A stretch of DNA of 22,660 nucleotides, from positions 76,873-99,532 of the forward strand of contig NW_014577142.1 of assembly GCF_000485595.1 (NCBI RefSeq), in the 5' to 3' direction. The notes beneath the pieces are model-generated. The model did not search any database and had not been told where the DNA came from. It saw only the letters and a program-made list of their open reading frames with translations. Made by a program: the position numbers and the translations under genes. This DNA is from Priapulus caudatus (Eukaryota; Priapulida; Priapulimorpha; Priapulimorphida; Priapulidae). This document shows, piece by piece, positions 8,176 through 18,550 of the stretch; within the stretch, counting starts at the first letter, position 1; each line of letters begins with the position of its first letter.

Positions 8176-9655
8176 TATCTACCCCATGGTGCCAATTTAC
8201 AATAAGCACAGTGTTAGTCCGTGTGTCATTGTATTGGCGTTGTGAGGAAGCGTTTATTACTATGCAACTTTTCGTACCTCACACGCTGGAATGGCGTGAA
8301 ACCATTATTTGCACTAAACCGCAGAGGGCAATAATATTTAACGCGCTATTCCCGATTCGCGTGCAAATTGCAAAGCCGTATGCCACGCTCCTGATTATAA
8401 TGCGCCTCTAAACTCTTTGTCAGTTTAACTACTTGCGTAACGCGTGCTCTATATATCGACTATCTTCAATGCTCTCCGGTATGGGGCAGGCACGCGTGGA
8501 TATATAGGCACACGTAATTGCGCGCAAAAAAGCGAGAACTAAAGTGTGTACGCGTGCGCTCGCGGAATATGCGAGCCTAGGAAATATTTGTCGGCATCCG
8601 GAATATATTCATCTTCAACTTCCGCGTTGCGCTGTGTGGGAAATGTTCTATACGCAAATAAATCAAACACTCGCATTATTTTTTTGCACAGCGCCAAGCA
8701 TACCTGACGTGCTTTGCCCTTAGATTGGATGACGTCACCGATAGCGTGCGGGCTGTAATGGTACACGGCACCTCTCTTCCGCCCACTGCGTTTGACTACA
8801 CGTGTGTTTGCTCTGCGTAATAAGGTTGTCAGTTTTCTGAGCGCGCAATTAGAAAACTACTTCAAAGCGTAAGAATAGTCGAGAACGTTGGTTCGACTCG
8901 CCAAGGGAAGGCCTATCAGGTGCGAAACGCACACGCGAGTCAATTATACAGGTTTTTTCTGATGGCCCATTTTCCTGCAGGCCCCGTGCACTCACTTATT
9001 GCCAGTGAGACAGTGAAAAAGTGAATCGGTTATCTATTGCGCGCATATTTTCCGGAATATTGACAACACGATATTTCCGTACGGACAGCAAAGCTTTTAT
9101 TATTCGGTTAACTTCGTTTGAAAAACACGTCATCGCATCAAAAATGTTCACTTGTTCGCGCACACGTAATTAATGCATCCCGCTGATAGCAATTCCTTTT
9201 GACAAGGAGTTCAACAATCGAACTAAATTCTAGCCTAATGGAAGAATTTCCCTACCCTGTGTTCGCGTCCAAGTTCCAGCTACCGTCGGGAGAGAGAACT
9301 TTAGCGGGTTTCGTCACTGATTGTGCGATGAGCTATAATGAGTAGTTGTTGATCGAATTATTCTAATTCTCACATCGTTTTGGGCGATTTGTAATAACGG
9401 CATTTTGTCAGCAAAGTTCACCGGCGAATTTGCATGTTAAATAAACCATTCAGTTCTCGTGTAATTAGCATAAAATAGCGTTATTAAATTTCCATTAAAC
9501 TTTCCTATTTTCGGCTCGTTTTCTCGGGAGGGATGGCCTCGCTGAGTTGGTTGAGTCAGCAGCGAGCACGAGGGATGCGGGGGCGGCAGTTAGTAGCTAG
9601 CATGCAGTGCTCTCGTTGAGCACCCTGTCGCCAGCCAGCCATCGATGCAGCATTA
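8176..9655. other. Unique non-coding stretch, no gene seen
   Basis: About 1.5 kb of ordinary mixed-composition DNA. No frame longer than about 75 codons and no recognisable domain. It holds a perfect CRE palindrome at 8730-8737. I found no convincing tRNA or other RNA gene by reading. Confidence 0.65.
8730..8737. promoter_or_regulatory. CRE palindrome TGACGTCA
   Basis: Perfect CREB/ATF octamer followed by CCG, in unique DNA without an adjacent gene. Confidence 0.4.
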
Positions 9656-9771
9656 CCATCACTGCCACCAGTAGCAGCAACAGCAGCATCAACAACAACA
9701 ACACCAGTATTATTAACAGTAGCAGTAGCAGTAGCACCAACATCAGCAGCAGAATCAGCAACAGCAGCAGC

Positions 9772-9829
<58 letters not shown>

Positions 9830-9915
9830 GAAGCAGCAGCAGCGGCAATAACAACAACAACAGGAGCAGCAGCAACAGTAGCAGTAGCAGTAACAGTAGC
9901 AGTAACAGTAAGCCC
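9656..9915. repeat. CAG/CAA/AGT trinucleotide array
   Basis: Mixed CAG, CAA and AGT triplets with a pure CAA core (about 9770-9828) and an AGTAGC hexamer pattern towards the right. Frames read Ser/Asn on plus and Leu on minus. There is no flanking unique coding sequence, so a poly-amino-acid protein is not supported. Confidence 0.95.
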
Positions 9916-9935
9916 TCAATCATCTATCGGATGCG

Positions 9936-10683
9936 CATCCATCACCATGGCATCCATCCATGCATCCCATCATCCATCCATCCATCCATCCATCCATCCA
10001 TCCATCCATCCATGCCCTCCATGCATGCCATCCATCCATCATCCATCCATCGATCTCAATCATCCATTGATCCATCCCATACCATCCTCATCCATCATCC
10101 ATACCATCATCCATCATCCATCCATTGCATCCAGTACCATCCATCTGCATCCATCCATCCATACATCATCATCCACCCATACCATCATCCATACATCCTC
10201 CATCCATCCATCCATCCATCATCCCATCCATGTGCATCTCATGCATCATCATTCCATCCATCGCATCCATCCACATGTCCATCCACATGCATCATGCATC
10301 CAGTCCAATTCATCCATGCCATTCCATCCATACATCCATCCTCCACGCATCCATCCATCATCCATCCATCCATCCATCATCCATCCATACATCCTCCATC
10401 CTTCCATGCATCCATCCATCCATCCATCGCATTCATCGCATGCATCATCCATGCCATTCCATCCATCCATCTCATGCATCATCCATCCATCTGTTCATAC
10501 ACAGCAGCCATCCATCCATCCATGCCATCCATCCATCCATGCCATCCATCCATCCATCCATCACCATCCATCATGCCATCCATCCAACTCCATCCTCCAT
10601 CCATCCTCCCATCCATCTATCGCATCATCATCCATCCAATCATCCATGCCTCCATTCACGCATCCATCCATACATACATCATG
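9936..10683. repeat. ATCC tetranucleotide satellite, left of gap
   Basis: About 750 bp of ATCC/CATC repeats with frequent ATC and ATGC interruptions that shift phase. The plus strand has very few Gs. It ends at the assembly gap. The long His-Pro-Ser-Ile frames are artefacts, since every frame lacks stops when only A, C and T occur in these words. Confidence 0.96.
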
Positions 10684-10909
10684 NNNNNNNNNNNNNNNNN
10701 NNNNNNNNNNNNNNNNNNNNNNNNNNNNNNNNNNNNNNNNNNNNNNNNNNNNNNNNNNNNNNNNNNNNNNNNNNNNNNNNNNNNNNNNNNNNNNNNNNNN
10801 NNNNNNNNNNNNNNNNNNNNNNNNNNNNNNNNNNNNNNNNNNNNNNNNNNNNNNNNNNNNNNNNNNNNNNNNNNNNNNNNNNNNNNNNNNNNNNNNNNNN
10901 NNNNNNNNN
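10684..10909. other. Assembly gap (226 Ns)
   Basis: Unknown bases between the ATCC array and an AGT/AGC array. Frames drawn across it are meaningless. Confidence 0.99.
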
Positions 10910-12185
10910 GCAGTAGCAGTAGCAGTAGCAGTAGCTAGTAGCAGATAGCAGTTAGCCAGTAGCCAGTAGCAGTAGCCAGTAGCAGTAAGCAGTAGCAGAT
11001 AGCAGTAGCCAGTAGCAGTAGAGTAGCAATCAGCAGTAGCAGTATAGCCATCACCCCAGTATAGTAGCCAGCAGCAGCAGCCAGCAGTAGCTGAGTACGT
11101 CCAGAGTACCAGTAGTAGTAGTAGTACGTAGTAGTTAGTAGTTAGTAGTAGTAGTAATATAGTAGTGAAGTAGTAGTAGGCTATCGTAGTAGTAGTAGAC
11201 TACTAGTAGTAGTAGTATTAGTAGTAGTAGCTAGTAGTAGTAGTAGTAGTTGTAGAATGTAGTAATAGCTCAACTAAGTAGTAGTAGTAAGTAAGTAGCT
11301 AGTCACAGTCAGTAGTAGTAAGTCAGTAGTCAGTAGTTCGCAGCAGTAGTCAGTAGTAGTAGTAGATAGAGTAGTCAGTTAGTGCTAGTAGTGGTAGTCC
11401 GTCGAGTTGGGAGTCGGTTAGTCGTCCAATTAGTCAGTTGGTAGTGATAGTAGTAATGGTAATTCGTTAGTGGTAGTGGTTAGGTACGTGGTAGTCGGTA
11501 GTTGGTAGGTGATAGTTGTAGTGCTAGTGCTAATGGTAGTGGTAAATGGTAGTCAGTCTAGTGGGTAGTTGGTATGGTATGCGATAGTGGTCAGTGGTCA
11601 TAGTGGTTAGTGGTAGTGGTTTAGAGTGGTTAGTGGTAGTGTTGCGTACGTGTAGTGCGTTAGTGGTAGTGGTTCAGTCCGTAGTGGTCAGTGGTCAGTG
11701 GTAGTGGTAAGTGGTAGATTTTGGTATGCTGGTATGTGTGTGGTAGTGCGTAGTCGGCTATTGGTTAGTGGTAAGTGCGTAGTATATAGTAAGTAGTCAG
11801 TAGTAGTACTATAGTAGTCAGTAGGTAGTAGTAAGTAGTAGCTAGAGTCAGTAGTTAGTGGTCAGTAGTTAATAGTCAGCTTAGTAGTTAGGTAGTAGTC
11901 CCGTGCCCGTCGTCGTCGTAGTAGTAGTAGTCAGTAGTAATAGTTCAGTAGTAGTCAGAGTAAGTATAGTAGTATGTAGTAGTAGTAGTAGTAGTGGTAG
12001 TAGTGGTAGTGGTAGTGGTTAGTGTAGCTCGGTAGTGTAGTGCGTATGGTTTAGTGTAAGTGGGTAGTGGTAGTGTGTGGTAGTTGGTAGTGGGTAGTGG
12101 TATGGTAGTGGTACGTGAGTAGTGTAGTGGTAAGTCGTAGTGGGCTAGTGGTAGTGGTAAGCTGCGTCAGTGGTGGTGGTGGGTC
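10910..12185. repeat. AGT/AGC then GGTAGT degenerate trinucleotide satellite
   Basis: Begins as AGTAGC hexamers like those at 9880-9910, passes into AGT triplets (about 11110-11370), then GGTAGT/GTGGTA (about 11380-11790), back to AGT, and GGTAGT again (about 11990-12180). Single-base slips are so frequent that no frame stays open, which again suggests poorly polished sequence. No gene. Confidence 0.93.
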
Positions 12186-12325
12186 GATCTCAAGCCGTGG
12201 TCATACCCCGGTCCACCGAGGTGCGGTGGTGTGGTCGGTGCGTGTTGGTGTAGCAGTTGGTAGGCGCCGGCCGGCGCCTAGTTTGGTAATTGGTTGTCGG
12301 TCAGTAGTATCGTAAATTCCGCCCA

Positions 12326-12452
12326 CATCCATCCATCCATCCATCCATCCATCCATCCATCCATCCATCCATCCATCCATCCATCCATCCATCCATCCAT
12401 CTATTCATTCATCCATCCATCTATCCATCCATCCATCCATCCATCTATCCAT
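12326..12452. repeat. ATCC tetranucleotide array, right copy
   Basis: About 30 ATCC units with a few ATCT/ATTC variants, far purer than the array at 9936-10683. Confidence 0.96.
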
Positions 12453-12534
12453 CTTGTCGTCCATTCGTCGGTCCGTTCAATCATTGACAAATACAAGATT
12501 TACAGACGCCATATTTGCATATGTAGCACATTTG

Positions 12535-12621
12535 CACGCACACACACACATACACACACTCACCCACACACGCACAGACACACGCACACGCACACGCACA
12601 AGTACACGCACACGCACACAC
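12535..12621. repeat. CA/CACG microsatellite
   Basis: Alternating CA with TACA, CACC and CACG interruptions. Confidence 0.95.
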
Positions 12622-12781
12622 TGGTCATACGTGGGTGTGGGCGCCTGGTCAAGTGCTGCCTCTGGTCTACGCACGAATGGAGCGATTCAAATCTTTTCGG
12701 GTAAGCATAAGCACTGCATGATATGATATTTACCGTCAACTCGTACTTGAAAGTAGTATCCACCTGTTTGCTTAGTTACAG

Positions 12782-12830
12782 TGACGTAATAACGTGACGT
12801 AAGTGCGCACGTCACGCTCCCTCGTGACGT
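12782..12830. promoter_or_regulatory. Cluster of four CRE-like sites
   Basis: TGACGTAA (12782-12789), TGACGTAA (12795-12802), ACGTCA within GCACGTCACG (about 12808-12817) and TGACGT (12825-12830) fall within 49 bases. TGACGTAA is a known CREB/ATF variant. No recognised gene begins close by. Confidence 0.4.
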
Positions 12831-13188
12831 GGGGTGTGCAGTTCGAACTCTTGATGTGAGTCCGCAAAACCTGATTCACTAGCTCTGTAAAAGAAAAACC
12901 TCGCATAGTTGACCCGTACTAAGAAAAAACATTGTATGAGATCGGAAAACGTTTCCCAAACATGAAGGAGACAGAACGTCGAAATTCACTATAATGCGTT
13001 TTCCCCTTCTCTATGACATTTTACTCGTACATGCGAGGCCGAACGCGACAGGTTGTAAATTACAAATGCATGCGGCGAATTTTATTAAAAATAATCATGT
13101 GTATAGATGAATGGGTTACAAGCGTAAGAGCTGGAATACTCACCGCATAGACGCGGAATTGAAAGGCGACCGATCGAGTGTTGCGGTA

Positions 13189-13196
13189 TGACGTCA
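13189..13196. promoter_or_regulatory. CRE palindrome TGACGTCA
   Basis: Perfect octamer followed by CGA, in unique DNA. Confidence 0.4.
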
Positions 13197-13597
13197 CGAT
13201 GCGTCCATACTGCCATTCAGAATGACGAATGGTGGTTTCATGCAATTTTCCTAGCGAATCTGCTCAGTAAATCGTGAATTCAAATGCCTGTTCTCCATAT
13301 CTGTGCCTCCGAAATAGAAAATTCTTCAGGATTCACTGATTAAAATTCTAAGACATATGAAGAGCATCGATTGCCGATACACTATACAAATGTCGTAATA
13401 TAACACTTATGTGGTAACTAAAATATTGTCCAACTTGATCTTTGTTGATTTTAGTCTTTCAACTTTCATCAGAGCCGTGGGTCAGTAATTGCAGTGTGCC
13501 TGTCTAATAATCAGTTTTAATTATTATTTTTCCTTGTTTGTATTGTTAATTAATATGCATTATGCTGCTGCTATCACTGCACGTCTACTAACAACGT

Positions 13598-13605
13598 TGA
13601 CGTCA
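13598..13605. promoter_or_regulatory. CRE palindrome TGACGTCA
   Basis: Perfect octamer followed by CTT, in AT-rich unique DNA. Confidence 0.4.
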
Positions 13606-14717
13606 CTTGCTGTCGTAATGCATTTTATATTACATGATGTAAACTTTCATGAACACATGAGATAAATACGTTATGTGACATGCAGAACGTAAGATATAGT
13701 AAGCTTGGTATATTTCTGAACTGAGAAATGTTAGCGCTTACATCTTACCAGAAACACTATAGACATAAAAATGGCCGCGGCACCATTGTCGTGTTAGTGA
13801 CCTAAAGTCCTACAATTTCAACCAGACTTTTTTTTCAAATGGTCGAGCTAGCTAATCCCTGGTATATTCCATTCATACGAGCAATAAGTACGATTACTCG
13901 TACACTTGAATTTTATCTTGCGAAATTCATGCAGATAATGAAGTTCTTTCATCAAACAACCCCGGGTTCATGTAATAGTAGACCTTCCGCAGGGGGTCGC
14001 TATGATTTGAAGGCAGTATAATGGCGATCTTAGTCTAAAAAAGAAGTAATCGGTAGTTTCGAATCATGGCCGCCATGCAGGGACGATTCCTCTTGAGAGC
14101 GTGCTTTATAACATGCATGTTATGAGGCTAATGCGAAGACTCTTGTTTATTGCGTTTTTGCAAGTCATAATTAGTGTTTTCTTAGTCCTTCGCGAACGGA
14201 TGTGTGACAATATACGGGAGTGTATAATCATTAGCTACTGGGAGCAGCGGAATAAATTACTGGATGGCGACTGCCATGATATGAGATTATGAAAATATCG
14301 CGGAGAACATACGGAAAATTTACCACGCCACTAATGATGCAGCGTACACGTATGCCGCAGTATTAGCCTCTGACCATCAATACGTGCGTTTTTATACGGC
14401 GCGCAATTTCCTGTTTTAATGTGTGTTGCTAATTAATTGCGGGATCTAAATTTACAGTGTGGGGGCTGCAGAATACATGTTACTGGCTCCTTTCTTTTAC
14501 TGGCCCAACGTACGCATAGTAAATCTGTGTCTGCAGTATGTATACCACGCAGAGATACACACACGCACGCACGTACGCACGCACGCAAGCGTGAACATAA
14601 TACAATACTGCAGTATTTTTTTATTCAAGAAATATGTAACAGGAAACAAACATAATAGAACAACAGAACAGAAACGAGAACAACAACAGAACAACGTAAC
14701 TAACCACCGAAAGAGCA

Positions 14718-14820
<103 letters not shown>

Positions 14821-14829
14821 CTTTCATTG

Positions 14830-15757
14830 ATTGGCGTACACAGACCACCGGTGTAGCTAGTATAAGGCTAGCATTCATTCTTCTTCCTCCTGCAGTCATT
14901 GGGAAGCTCAGCGTGGTAACTGGCAATTATGGTAATGCGTCGTGTATGTGTGCGTGAAGCACTAGGATGAAACCAAGGCTAAGAAAACCCGACGAGTAAT
15001 GGGGGGAAGGTGACCCGCGATTTTCGCCCTTATGCAGAACTGTCTGAATTGCCGTGCATCTGAATTCACGAGCTTCAAACATGTTCCGAATGCAATCTCT
15101 CTCTCTATATATATATATATATAGCTACCAACATTTTTCGAGATGCTCAACGCGTATTACATAAGATTTCATAAAATTCTGGCTCTTTTAACTTAATATA
15201 CAGCAGAGCGCTAGCGCTTGAAGCGCGTTAATCAGAATTCTCATGCGCGCAGCGTTTTGGAATGATATCCGCTGGAATTATTCGCACGCGAATCCCGAGG
15301 TGAACTCGTTCATTTCCAGACGCTGCACGTACGGGAAAACGTAAAGTTCGGGTATCGTGGGGGGGGGTGTTCACACGTCAGGGCATTTCTGCCTGCAAGC
15401 CCCCCGTCACCTATACCTTTCGGTCTGACGGCCGCGCTATTCCCGCCGTGGCAGTTTATTTGATCAGAGCGATGGAACAGCTCCGTTTGTCTCGTTTTCG
15501 TTCTGACGTAGGCAACGCAATTTACGGCCCGGGAGAGAGTGTCCGGATAATTCCGCATCCGTGCTCACTTGTTCAGCCATGACGTCACGGCGCGGCCACT
15601 CGTTCTCTGATCGTCGCCGTGCATGTTGCTGGGGAAAGAAGCGCCCGCCAGGGCGGCATGACTCAGGGGAACATTGGCGGGAGTCTCTCCCGAAGTAATT
15701 GCGTGATTGTTAGCGACCTCGCGGCGGCGCGCCCGAGCTTGCCTGCCAACACTCCAC
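14830..15757. other. Unique stretch, no gene seen
   Basis: Mixed composition with a short CT/TA microsatellite at 15096-15123 and a poly-G run at about 15359-15367. Opposed frames of 71-82 codons at 15310-15582 are mutual shadows with no domain support. A perfect CRE palindrome lies at 15580-15587. Confidence 0.6.
15580..15587. promoter_or_regulatory. CRE palindrome TGACGTCA
   Basis: Perfect octamer followed by CGG in a locally CpG-rich stretch. Confidence 0.4.
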
Positions 15758-15791
<34 letters not shown>

Positions 15792-15792
15792 C
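15758..15792. repeat. AG microsatellite
   Basis: About 17 AG units with one AAAG interruption. Confidence 0.95.
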
Positions 15793-16157
15793 TATGGTCG
15801 ATATTAGTAGCAGGAGAAAATTGGTAGGGATTACCATTATTTCATAAAGGTACAGTTATATACAGATGTAACCCAAGTATACAGGGTTGCTAGTTTACGC
15901 GTTGCATCGATCACATACATAATACAAGCAAGATACAACGCCACCGGTGCAAATCCTTCTTATGAGCAGGGGATGAGTTTACCGCTTCCCGTAAGATTTC
16001 AGCAATATAGCATTTGCTGTCATACTGGTCACCAGTGGGTGGCATCGTCGTAGGTTGCAGTACTGAATGTGCATAATGCACGAAGTGATTAAACTACAAA
16101 TTATTTTCTGTTACGGCGAGTAAAAGTTACTTATGTTAGCTGACTATATTGGGTATT

Positions 16158-16196
<39 letters not shown>

Positions 16197-17400
16197 GAAG
16201 TATTTGGTAAAGAACAAGTTTCTACATTTCGACTTGATTTTAGTTAGTTAGTAAGAGATAGGCCCGTCACATAAGTTAGCAGAAATGCGCAATACGATTA
16301 TAAAATCAGAAACTAATGGTGTACTAGTGCTTTATGACAGCTATAAGACATCGTTGTCACATTTGCAATTCAGTATAATACACGTGATTTCTAATTATTA
16401 GCACTAACAAACACTCAAAACCGCTCTTCGCACGATACAATAATTGCAATGACAAACAAATATCCACTCGTACCGTATCGTCGTGCCGCGTTACCCTTTT
16501 ATCACGATATGGAAAATATCAAGAGTCACTGTGTAAATCATTTTATCTGTGAGAGAGTTACAGAACGAGGAATGCTGGGATGCCGACAATACAATTTCGC
16601 GATCGAGGTGATTCGTGCATATGTGTGTGGTGATGCATGGGAGCGGCGGTGTACGTCATTCTGCAAAGCATAGGAAAGTGAGAATAGTATATCAGTAGAG
16701 AAAAGAAAGCAAAGATAGCATAGTAGTAGGAATTAAGTGTGGTCTTGCGTACATTGTGTTTAGAGAAAAACGTTCCATCGCACCTGCACCGTCCAATACA
16801 TTATTACATTATCTCGATATAAACACTATAGGTGTGATACAGCTTAGGTTGAAACAATACATAAAACTATGAGTACTAAACGGGCGATGAAAACTTTGCA
16901 GACTTGCTCGACTACGACGTGTTTGTAGCTGCATGTACCGTAAATGGTGCGAATTTATCTGTACGTGGGTGGCGTTTGATTCAATGAAAACATTCATAAG
17001 CGTCACTGCTGTACGAAAGACTATAAATGATTAATGTTTTGCCGGCAGCCGCGAAAAACCATACAGTCTGCGTCTAGGGTTAAATTGACTTTTTCACTTG
17101 CTCACGTCTTCGGGCCATTCTGCAAATCGATCTTCGCAGAACGCATCGTTTTACACACAATTATGCGATCATTCTCTTCGAGAAAATCTGCCGTATAACT
17201 GGATTAAATGTGCAAAATATAGATTTTATGTATCGATCATTGAATTAGACTTTTAAGTGTTGTACATTTTTTATGGTCAAACATATAATTATTAAGTCGG
17301 TGAAAAAACCTCGGGCAACGAGAAATTGCATCACGAGAATTTCGTTTGGTTACGAATAAGATCATTGCTTATTGAAGACAATCTCTCTATCTCTGCGTTG
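15793..17400. other. Unique AT-rich stretch, no gene seen
   Basis: Contains a TA microsatellite (16160-16195). A 74-codon plus frame at 16449-16673 has eight or so cysteines and histidines but no signal peptide, domain or splice support, so it is left uncalled. Confidence 0.6.
16160..16195. repeat. TA dinucleotide microsatellite
   Basis: Eighteen TA units, self-complementary and able to extrude as a cruciform. Confidence 0.97.
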
Positions 17401-17435
17401 ACACACCCATCGATTTATCCATCCATCTATACATC

Positions 17436-17560
17436 CATCCAATTGTCCTTGTTCTTGTCCTTATTCGTGTTCTTGGTCTTGTTCTTGTTTTTGCACTTTA
17501 TCTTGCTCTTGTTCTTCTTCCTAGTCCTATTTTTGTTCTTGTATACTTGTTTTTATTCTC
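17436..17560. repeat. Degenerate TTGTTC hexamer tract
   Basis: A pyrimidine-rich run with an approximate 6-bp period (TTGTTC, TTGTCC, TTATTC, TTGGTC, TTGCTC). The Leu/Phe-rich frame over it is a by-product. Confidence 0.75.
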
Positions 17561-17578
17561 TGCATTCTGATAATTACT

Positions 17579-17611
17579 ATGATAATGATGATGATGATGA
17601 TGATGATGGTT

Positions 17612-17650
<39 letters not shown>

Positions 17651-17653
17651 GTT

Positions 17654-17684
<31 letters not shown>

Positions 17685-17795
17685 CGGTTATGATGATGAT
17701 GATGATGATGGTTATGATGATGATGATGATGTTGATGATGATGATAATAATGATGGTGATGATGATGACGATGACGACGACACTCTTTCTGTTGT
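17579..17795. repeat. GAT trinucleotide array
   Basis: GAT repeats punctuated at intervals by GGTTAT. Because the period is three, frames stay open as poly-Asp, poly-Met or, on the other strand, poly-Ile. Nothing else supports a protein here. Confidence 0.95.
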
Positions 17796-18120
17796 GATTG
17801 TTGTTGTTAATGTTACCGCTATTTAGGGTGTTTTCAAAGTCATGCATGCAAACGCCATCAGTCGTAAAATCTGCTCCATACGCGAATGTGATCGGATTGA
17901 TGATTTTATTCATTAGATTTCACAATCGCGTCGTATATGAGCCCGCAACACTCTTCATCAGTGCTAAGCACGCATTATATTACAACCCCCGCAATAACAG
18001 GCGTTACGGCCTAAACGGCTGTTTGAACCTCTCCAAAAGCTGTTTACACACCTTTCCGCGAGCCGCAGACACACCACCAGCAGCCGGTCGCAGGCGGTGC
18101 TCGGCGCGACTGCCACTTGG

Positions 18121-18149
18121 TCTGCCTCAGCCAATCAAGCCGAGGCAGA
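18121..18149. promoter_or_regulatory. CCAAT box framed by an 8-bp inverted repeat
   Basis: TCTGCCTC (18121-18128) and its exact reverse complement GAGGCAGA (18142-18149) flank a 13-base loop holding CCAATCA (CCAAT at 18131-18135). This lies about 200 bases before the TATA box of the gene at 18551. CCAAT is the NF-Y recognition core; a role for the surrounding dyad is inference. Confidence 0.45.
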
Positions 18150-18335
18150 ATGAGCCGCGCTAGTGATGATGCCCGCGGCAGCGAGACGGATGTGTCGTCA
18201 CCTGCGCAGGGATGCAGCGTGCAACGCGAGTCGATGAAATGTCACAGGCCCCGCGAGTGATGACGTGCGCACTACTCGTGCACAACACGTTGTCCCAGCG
18301 ATAGATGAATGCATTGTGCACGAGTTTAATTGAGA

Positions 18336-18342
18336 TATAAAA
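18336..18342 (+). promoter_or_regulatory. TATA box of secreted-factor gene
   Basis: TATAAAA on the coding strand, 209 bases before the ATG at 18551. Transcription would be expected to start near 18365-18370, giving a leader of about 185 bases in CpG-rich DNA. No other TATA-like word of this quality lies between it and the ATG. Confidence 0.55.
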
Positions 18343-18534
18343 TTGGTGTGGATGCGGAACTATGCTCTATCTCGCGCCAGCGTGCCACATCATCTCGCAC
18401 GAGCGCGCTAGTGTGCGGTGTAGCATGCATATGTCCGCGGCGGCGACGACGTCATAGCTATCCCGTCTGCTGCGTGCTGCACTACGCGCTACCTACTCCG
18501 CCAGCCGCACCGACGCGCGCGTCTGTCGCAGTCC

Positions 18535-18549
18535 ATGAAGGGACCCTAA
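18535..18549 (+). other. Minimal upstream ORF (MKGP-stop) abutting the main start
   Basis: ATG AAG GGA CCC TAA ends at 18549, leaving one base (C) before the main ATG at 18551. A longer upstream frame (ATG 18362 to TAG 18457, 31 codons) would also be in the leader if transcription begins slightly upstream of it. Short upstream ORFs commonly reduce initiation at the main start; an effect here is inference. Confidence 0.45.
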
Positions 18550-18550
18550 C

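Larger units (their letters stand above)
12622..14560. other. Unique non-coding stretch with CRE motifs
   Basis: About 1.9 kb without a supportable gene. Short frames such as 14101-14292 (63 codons, with a hydrophobic stretch) lack splice or domain support. It contains a cluster of four CRE-like half-sites (12782-12830), perfect CRE palindromes at 13189 and 13598, and ATGGCCGCCAT at 14066-14076, identical to the core at 662-672. Confidence 0.65.

Noticed and set aside
7569-8245. Frames with Glu-Trp-Ser-Gly-Val or Leu-His-Ser-Thr-Pro repeats
   Set aside because: Direct translation of the CCACT satellite, with irregular repeat decay at both ends and no domain.
9607-10948. Very long plus-strand frames (up to 443 codons) rich in Ser, Asn, His, Pro and Ile
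   Set aside because: They run through CAG/CAA and ATCC repeats and straight across 226 Ns. They are open only because the repeats lack stop codons, and they have no unique coding sequence at either end.
1-12621. CRISPR array, considered because of the many short repeats
   Set aside because: The repeats are contiguous with no unique spacers of constant length, and the DNA is eukaryotic.
16449-16673. A 74-codon Cys/His-containing plus frame
   Set aside because: Cysteine spacing fits no zinc-finger or knottin pattern I know. No signal peptide and no promoter or splice context.
17326-17913. Poly-Asp, poly-Met and poly-Ile frames
   Set aside because: Products of a GAT trinucleotide array. The flanks are themselves a TTGTTC-like repeat and ordinary DNA.
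17798-18163. 121-codon plus frame ahead of the secreted-factor gene
   Set aside because: No recognisable domain. It begins in the tail of the GAT repeat, ends in the CpG-rich promoter region, and its composition follows the underlying DNA.
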